In this document: positions 57,457-64,000 of the stretch, piece by piece
Numbering within the stretch: the first letter of the stretch is position 1
Layout of the letters: the number at the start of each line of letters is the position of its first letter
Source: Amia ocellicauda
Lineage: Eukaryota; Chordata; Actinopteri; Amiiformes; Amiidae
Assembly (NCBI RefSeq): GCF_036373705.1
Contig: NC_089863.1
Coordinates: forward strand, 4,775,357-4,839,356
DNA length: 64,000 nt
Reading direction: 5' to 3'
Made by a program: the position numbers and the translations under genes
The notes under the pieces: generated by a model
What the model saw: only the letters and a program-made list of their open reading frames with translations
Database searches by the model: none
Told to the model about the DNA's origin: nothing

Positions 57457-58624
57457 CTGAGAGAGGGAGAGAGAGAGAGGACAGTGGGAGAAAGGAGGGA
57501 GTGGAAGAGGGAGGGAGGGCAGGAGACCGAGGGGGAGAGAGAAAGGGAGAGAGGAGACGAGTGTGGGAGAAGGGAGGGAGTGGGAGTGGGAGTGGGAGTG
57601 GGGTGGGAGAGGGAGAGGTATAGGGAGAAGGAAATGGAGAAGTGGGAGATGGAGGGAGAGAGGGAGAGGAAGAAGGAGAGGAATTAGAAGGAGAAAGAGG
57701 GAGAGGGAGCAGGAGAGGCAGAGGGAGGAAGAAAAAGGACGGTGAGATAGACGAAGAGAGAGAGAGGAGGGTCATTTGGGGACACCCAGAGCCACAAGAA
57801 CAGGCTGGCAAACATAACACAGATAAAATCAGCCAGACAATATAATCCCACAGCAGTGCAGAGGAGATCCTGCTGCACAGCTCTATAGGCGGGGGGGGAC
57901 TGCTGATGAAGATGCTGAGTCACTTCACGGGGGGGGAGGACGGAGGACAGCCGTGTGTCCATAGGGGTTGTGTGGGAGGGGATCGCAATCCCGAAAGCCA
58001 TGGAGACAGAGTGTGCCAAAATCCTGTCGGGGGTTCTGAATCGGCACAGAGACGTCACATGACACCAGACATATATATTGCTGTTTATTATCATTATACC
58101 ATTTCACAGACAGACAGATCATATACATTACACAGAAACAGATATGTAGATAGATTATAACCCATCAATATAACCCAACGGGACCAGCCCAATACAGCAG
58201 AGCAATCATTTTAGTACTAGTGCACAGTACAGTAGTTCATAATGTGCATTGTAATAACGGGGATGTAAAATCTATACAATTATACACTGGTCACTGGAGA
58301 ATTGTTAAAGATTTACACACACGTATGTAATTGGGCCAGTCACATGTCAACTGGGCAGCGGTCTCACACTAGGCCCAGAACATTTCAAATGAGTATACTT
58401 TCAGGAGCAACCCAGATTTAACGCCAGCCCCGCACGAAAGTGCCTTCAGATTAAGGGTGGGTTTCATTTCTGCACCCCAGGATTGTAACGTGGGACTTCA
58501 CTTTATTGGGGCGAAGGCGGCGTGGGTACCCTGGCCCTGCGTGTCCGTAAAGACTGCGCCCAGCAAAAGCGCACGGCTAATTTAAGCACAGAGCACCTGT
58601 TTCGTGCGCCCATCGCTCACCCGT

Positions 58625-58660
<36 letters not shown>

Positions 58661-59449
58661 GCTGCGGTAGCAACACGTTAAACACGGCCCCCCCCCTTAC
58701 ATGGCGATTGAAATGGGATTTATAGCCACACAGGGGGAGAAAGCAGAGACCGTGTGCGTCTCTACCGGAGAGGCGACACATATAATAATTGGCACATATC
58801 TATCCATATCGAGTCTACAGCCGCGTCACGGTGCCGGTGCCGGTGCCGGTGTTTTAAATATAGTTGTCCGGGAGCTCCAGGCCCCACGTCGCAGCATAAC
58901 GCCACGCTCCCCCCACTCCACGCAGGACGCAGGCGGCTTAGTGGAAATGGTTTAAACATGAACGGAATGAAATAAAGTAAATGAATGCTTTGAAAAGGGC
59001 ATCAACCCACGGCACCCACCGCCAGCCGGCCGTCTCACGCACCGTCCACGAAGCCCCGCTCACCCGTGTCGTCGCTGTGGCGGTGCGGGCGGTGCGGGCG
59101 GTGCGGGGCTGTAACGCATCGTGGCAGCACACACGGATCGCGATGCACGTCCTCGGTGCACATGATAAAGACGGACAACACATACGTGGGTCGCTCTAAG
59201 CCCATGCACCGGGGCCTATACTGTCACAGCCGGCGGGATGCAGAGGCCCCGGGTCGGGGTGAAGCAGGTGCCAAGCACTAGTCTGCCACACGGTGCCACA
59301 GACACGTTAAACAAATACAACTACGAATGACTGCACTATAATGTACTGACTGTGGCGTATAGCATGCATAGGTGCTAGCCAGTCCGCTACTCATTCTACA
59401 CAGCTAGTGTACTGGGGGGACAGTGGGAGGCGTTAACGGCATATTAAGG

Positions 59450-59496
<47 letters not shown>

Positions 59497-59907
59497 TTTG
59501 CCACGACAGCAACGTCACTTGGCTCGTTTTAGTTCGAGCTGCTCGCCAAGTTTGGTCTTCCTCCCCCACCGTTATGACCCGACTGCGGTTTAGAAATACA
59601 ATTAACTAGGCATTCAATGAAATACACAAATAAATACCCACATACACAACAACGCAAACACACACAAGCTCGCTGCACAAGACCGAGGCGACAGTGCCTG
59701 GTGTTGCAGCCCCCAAATGTAGCCAGACAGGAGCATGTTTATTGCACGCATGACACCGTGGTTACATTGATTGATACATTGTAATAATAACGCCCCGTTT
59801 ACTGTTATTATTATTATTATTATTATTATTATACAGTGATATTGTAGGACAGCAGGCACTGCCCTATATGGGAGGGAAGGGGGTTGTCAGAGGGCCAAGT
59901 TACTTAC
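57457..59907 (-). other. eif5a: eif5a first intron
   Basis: Intron between the 5' UTR exon and the ATG exon. The 57457-57780 part is GA-rich on the plus strand (pyrimidine-rich in the sense of transcription). CA run at 58625-58658, ATT run at 59453-59493. No other exon seen. Confidence 0.55.
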
Positions 59908-59958
59908 CCCGTCCGCTGTAGCACTCTCTGCCCGGTCCTGTGGTCTCCCTCCCTCCCT

Positions 59959-59995
<37 letters not shown>

Positions 59996-60260
59996 GCTGA
60001 CCGGCCCTCTCTTTCACCTCGCTATCTCTTCCCGTGCGTCCGTTAAGACCCGTTAGTCTCTCTCTCTCTCTCTGCGTGTTTTTCCCCCCCTAGAATATTA
60101 TATTTGTGCATATATCTGTCTTTCTCTATATATAGTCCCTCTCTCTCCCTCTCCCTTCTCCCTTTCTCGCAGACAAGTGCTACTTAGCCCAGAACTACAC
60201 AGTCAGTGACTCAACCCTGAAAAGCGCCACGCCGCTCCCAAGTGCGCAGGCGCGGTCACC
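59908..60260 (-). promoter_or_regulatory. eif5a: eif5a non-coding first exon and promoter region
   Basis: On the minus strand a strong donor (GTAAGT, 59902-59907) ends an exon that begins somewhere in the CT/GA-rich and GC-rich block up to about 60260 (GCGCAGGCGC, CCCGGGCCCGGG). Exact start not determinable. Confidence 0.5.
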
Positions 60261-60929
60261 CCGGGCCCGGGTAGGGGGGTGGACCGGGGCCGTGCCAATT
60301 CTCCGTGCAAATCCGTGCACCGACACCCACAGTGTGTGTGTGTGTGTGTGTGCATTTAAACACATATCGCCCAGGGCCCGTGGCTGTCCAGGGTGGGGGT
60401 TGTCCTGTCTGGTAGTGAGGTAGCGTCTCCATTCATTCGCCGTCGTTATAATGGGATAACGGTCCGTAAGCCGCGGCACAGCGACCGTGACGGGCATTTC
60501 TTAAAGCGCAACAAACCGCGTTTATAGGGGGACTACAGACAGACAAGCATGCCGTGCTGCACGACAGGGAAAGCGGCAACAGTGTACTACTTACAATATT
60601 CATAGTAAAATCTGATGAAAAAAAAACAACCTGTCGTTATATCTGAGATTTGTTACAGAGAAACAAATCTGATGGTATTGATGGGAATTATGTGTAAAAG
60701 GAACAATTCCTTTGCAATGAATGACAGGCAAAGACCAATACACACAGAACAGTCCAGCAGGGTCTCAGCCCTGGTCCTGAGAGACACAGTCCATTCCAGT
60801 GATGTTTTTTAATTTTTAAACAGTGGGGCACCAGGGTCAGGGGTTTACTGCAGTGCCAACTTTGGTCCTGGTTCCTCCCTGTTTCTGCTTTGTCACTCTA
60901 GCCCCATTTGTTGTCGCCTCATCACCTGA

Positions 60930-62478
60930 CTGACTAACTGAGTGACTGACACTGACTGACACACTGACTGACTGACTGATTGACACACTGACTGACTTAC
61001 TGACTGGCTGACTGACTGAGTGACTGACACACTGACTGACTTACTGACTGACTGATTGACTGACTGACTGAGTGACTGACACTGACTGACACACTGACTT
61101 ACTGACTGACTGACTGAGTGACTGACACACTGACTGACTTACTGACTGAGTGACTGACACACTGACTGACTTACTGACTGACTGATTGACTGACTGACTG
61201 AGTGACTGACACTGACTGACACACTGACTTACTGACTGACACACTGACTGACACACTGACTGACTGACTGATTGACACACTGACTGACTTACTGACTGAC
61301 TGATTGAGTGACTGACACACTGACTGACTTACTGACTGACTGACTGATTGACTGACTGACTGAGTGACTGACACACTGACTGACACACTGACTGACTGAT
61401 TGAGTGACTGACACTGACTGACACACTGACTGACTGACTGACACACTGACTGACACACTGACTGACACACTGACTGACTGACTGATTGACTGACTGACTG
61501 AGTGACTGACACACTGACTGACACACTGACTGACTGATTGAGTGACTGACACTGACTGACACACTGACTGACTGACTGACACACTGACTGACACACTGAC
61601 TGACACACTGACTGACTGACTGATTGACTGACTGACTGAGTGACTGACACACTGACTGACACACTGACTGACTGATTGAGTGACTGACACTGACTGACAC
61701 ACTGACTGACACACTGACTTACTGACTGACACACTGACTGACACACTGACTGACTGACTGATTGACACACTGACTGACTTACTGACTGACTGATTGAGTG
61801 ACTGACACACTGACTGACTTACTGACTGACTGATTGACTGACTGACTGAGTGACTGACACTGACTGACACACTGACTGACTGACTGACTGACTGACTGAT
61901 TGACTGAGTGACTGACACACTGACTGACTTACTGACTGACTGATTGACTGAGTGACTGACACACTGACTGACTGATTGAGTGACAGACTGACTGACACTG
62001 ACTGACTGACACTGACTGACTGACTGACACACTGACTGACTGATTGTCTGACACTGACTGACTAACTGATTGACTGACACACAGACTGACTGTCTGATTG
62101 ACTGACTGACACACTGACTGATACACTGACAGACTGATACACTGACTGACTAACTGTTTGACACACTGACTAACTGAGTGACTGACACACTGAGTGACTG
62201 ACACACTGATACACTGACACACTGACTGACTGACACACTGACTGACACACTGACTGACTGACTGACACACTGACTGACTGATTGTCTGACACTGACTGAC
62301 TAACTGATTGACTGACAGACTGACTGTCTGATTGACTGACTGACACACTGACTGATACACTGACGGACTGATACACTGACTGACTAGCTGTTTGACACAC
62401 TGACTAACTGAGTGACTGAAAAACTGAGTGACTGACACACTGATACACTGACACACTGACTGACTGATACACTGACAC
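60930..62478. repeat. CTGA-type satellite with higher-order periods
   Basis: About 1.55 kb of ACTG/ACTGACAC words with rare variants (GATTGA, GAGTGA, TTACTGA). Variant positions repeat: ACTGATTGACTGACTGACTG begins at 61343, 61481 and 61619, an exact 138-bp period. TGATTGTCTG begins at 62041 and 62279, a 238-bp period with several substitutions. Because 4-mer repeats have no stops in some frames, long Ser/Gln/Val frames appear on the minus strand; these are not genes. Confidence 0.93.
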
Positions 62479-62479
62479 A

Positions 62480-62824
62480 ATAATCATCATCATGATCATC
62501 ATCATCATTTCCATGTCAGCTAACCCTCAGGCCCCAAGTTAATAAGTGGTTTATACGCCAACTCGGGGGTTAAAAAAAGCCCAGGGAACCTGACCGTGTT
62601 GGTTAAATTTAGACCGCCTGAAACCCGAGCTGGCTGACTTGTGTGCGAGGCCAGGGTGGGACCGACCCGCAGGGAGGGAGTTGGGGACTTGGGGAGGGAG
62701 GGGCGAGTTGTTGGGGGAGAGAGGGGTGTTTATTACAGGGGGAGGGATGGAGGAGTGGACCCGGTCAGCTAATTTATTACAGCCGGTTAAACGAGGCGCT
62801 TTGGGACAGCAGAGAGAGAGAGCG

Positions 62825-62856
<32 letters not shown>

Positions 62857-63290
62857 ATAAAGGGAGGGATCTATTATTATTATTACTTATTAAATTTGTA
62901 TGACTACAGTAGGGGTCTTGGTAAATTTGTACACTAATAATTTATATGATGATGATGATTATTATTATTCATGGATGTGGTCTGCAGATAGGTCAATCTA
63001 TAAATGGGTTACTTGTAGGTACGTTAAAATCAATAGCTAAATAATAAAAACAAAATACACAGATAAATAAAACAGCCATAGCGTTCTATTGTATTGTACA
63101 GTATTTAATCAAATGTGTAATTTCAACATGATCCCCAACCCCACAAAATATTGAATAGTCTCACTAGATCCTATTTGCGTGTGTAAGTATGTTTGTCATA
63201 AATTTAATTTACTTATTGGAGATTAGAGTTATTATTATTATATACGCGATACAAAATATATTGATATAATTATTAACAGTGATATACAAA
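62480..63290. other. Gene-free stretch
   Basis: GA run at 62813-62849 and scattered ATT/GAT triplets. No exon recognised. Confidence 0.45.
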
Positions 63291-63296
63291 ACCAAC

Positions 63297-63490
63297 AAGT
63301 ATATATGTATGTATTTGTTTGTTTATGTATGTATTTGTGTATGTATGTGTGTGTGTAGGCCTATGTATGTATGTATGTATGTATGTGTGTGTGTAGGCCT
63401 ATGTATGTATGTATGTATGTATGAATTTGTGTATATATGTATTTATGTGTATGTATGTATGTATGTATATATTATGTATGTGTGTGTATA
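63297..63490. repeat. (TATG)n microsatellite
   Basis: Interrupted ATGT tetramers over nearly 200 bases, abutting the tail of the LINE fragment that follows. Confidence 0.9.
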
Positions 63491-63492
63491 TA

Positions 63493-64000
63493 AGAACATA
63501 AGAAAGTGTACAAACGAGAGGAGGCCATTCGCCCCATCGTGCTCGTTTGGTGTCCATTCATAACTAAGTGATTCAAGGATCCTATCCAGTCTGACTTTAA
63601 ATGTTCCCAAATTGTCTCTTCAGCCACATCGCTGGGGAGTTTGTTCAGATTGTGACGCCTCTCTGTGTGAAGAAGTGTCTCCTGTTTTCTGTCTTGAATG
63701 CCTTGAAGCCCAATTTCCATTTGTGTCCCCGGGTGCGTGTGTCCCTGCTGATCTGGAAAAGCTCCTCTGGTTTGATGTGGTCGATGCTCTTCATGATTTT
63801 GAAGACTTGGATCAAGTTCCCACGTAGTCTCCTCTGTTCCAGGGTGAAAAGGTTCAGTTCCTCAGTCTCTCAGTAGGACATTCCCTTCAGACCTGGAATA
63901 AGTCTGGTTGCTCTCCTCTGAACTGCCTCTAGAGCAGCGATATCTTTCTTGAAGTGTGGAGCCCAGAACTGTCCACAGTATCCAGATGAGCTCTAACTAG
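63493..64000 (-). mobile_element. CR1/L2/Rex-like LINE 3' fragment, runs off the window
   Basis: Reverse complement of the family at 20295-20932: the tail (ATAAGAAAGTGTACAAACGA, GGAGGCCATTCGCCCCATCG) comes first, then the C-terminal reverse-transcriptase region on the minus strand (GDLIQVFKIMKSIDH, TRGHKWKLGFKAFKTENRRH). Plus-strand frames here are shadows. Continues past 64000. Confidence 0.8.

Noticed and set aside
57347-57820. 157-aa minus-strand frame extending past the eif5a start
   Set aside because: Wrong frame relative to eif5a and composed of translated CT repeats upstream of the splice acceptor at 57457.
60930-62478. Possible CRISPR-like array
   Set aside because: Vertebrate DNA, no unique spacers between repeats, and a tetranucleotide base unit; it is a simple satellite.
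61041-62480. Very long minus-strand reading frames rich in Ser, Val, Gln and Cys
   Set aside because: They are read through a CTGA/ACAC tandem repeat that lacks stop codons in several frames; several overlapping frames are equally open and there are no splice or start features.

Overview
The window is vertebrate nuclear DNA: split genes with GT-AG introns, retroposon and DNA-transposon debris, and many microsatellites. Repeat types (hAT-like MITEs, a fish-type Tc1/mariner element, SINE/LINE tails common in fish) and the egg-coat genes point to a ray-finned fish. Two egg-coat gene families keep a C-terminal membrane anchor and a furin-type site, features often lost from liver-made teleost egg-coat proteins, so a non-teleost or early-branching lineage is possible. 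That last step is inference.

Layout. 0.2-1.6 kb: broken LINE ORF2. 3.2-38.8 kb: a zona pellucida (egg coat) gene cluster. Unit A (about 3.05-14.44 kb) holds, all on the minus strand, a complete ZPB-class gene (trefoil + ZP domain, 430 aa), a complete ZP3-class gene (437 aa) and a PLAC8/cornifelin-like gene whose first coding exon has lost 28 codons in frame. A decayed middle unit (15.65-19.88 kb) keeps a ZPB fragment and a ZP3 pseudogene in the same order and strand. Unit B (about 24.06-33.36 kb) is a close copy of unit A with an intact ZPB gene (430 aa) and an intact PLAC8-like gene (137 aa), but a deletion of about 5 kb has removed nearly all of its ZP3, leaving only a 5' stub. A divergent, complete ZP3-class gene (422 aa) follows on the plus strand (34.1-38.75 kb); one of its introns uses a GC-AG splice pair. 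A complete Tc1/mariner element with an intact transposase ORF (DD36E spacing) lies at 22.57-23.79 kb.

38.8-43.9 kb is gene-free and carries two MITEs and a large inverted repeat. 43.9-51.1 kb is gps2 (12 exons, 356 aa; corepressor subunit) on the plus strand. 56.0-60.2 kb is eif5a (155 aa; hypusine-modified translation factor) on the minus strand. The two genes converge as they do in mammals. The rest is repeat: a (TGGAC/TAGAC) minisatellite, a CAGTAACTG minisatellite in an eif5a intron, a 1.5-kb CTGA-type satellite with 138-bp and 238-bp higher-order periods, and a 3' LINE fragment at the right edge.

Functionally, the ZP genes encode co-polymerising, membrane-anchored egg-envelope precursors. 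The cluster shows tandem duplication, loss and decay in progress. The gps2-eif5a pair is ordinary housekeeping DNA beside it. I found no RNA gene, CRISPR array or prokaryote-like system. Exon coordinates were worked out by hand from splice signals and reading-frame continuity.
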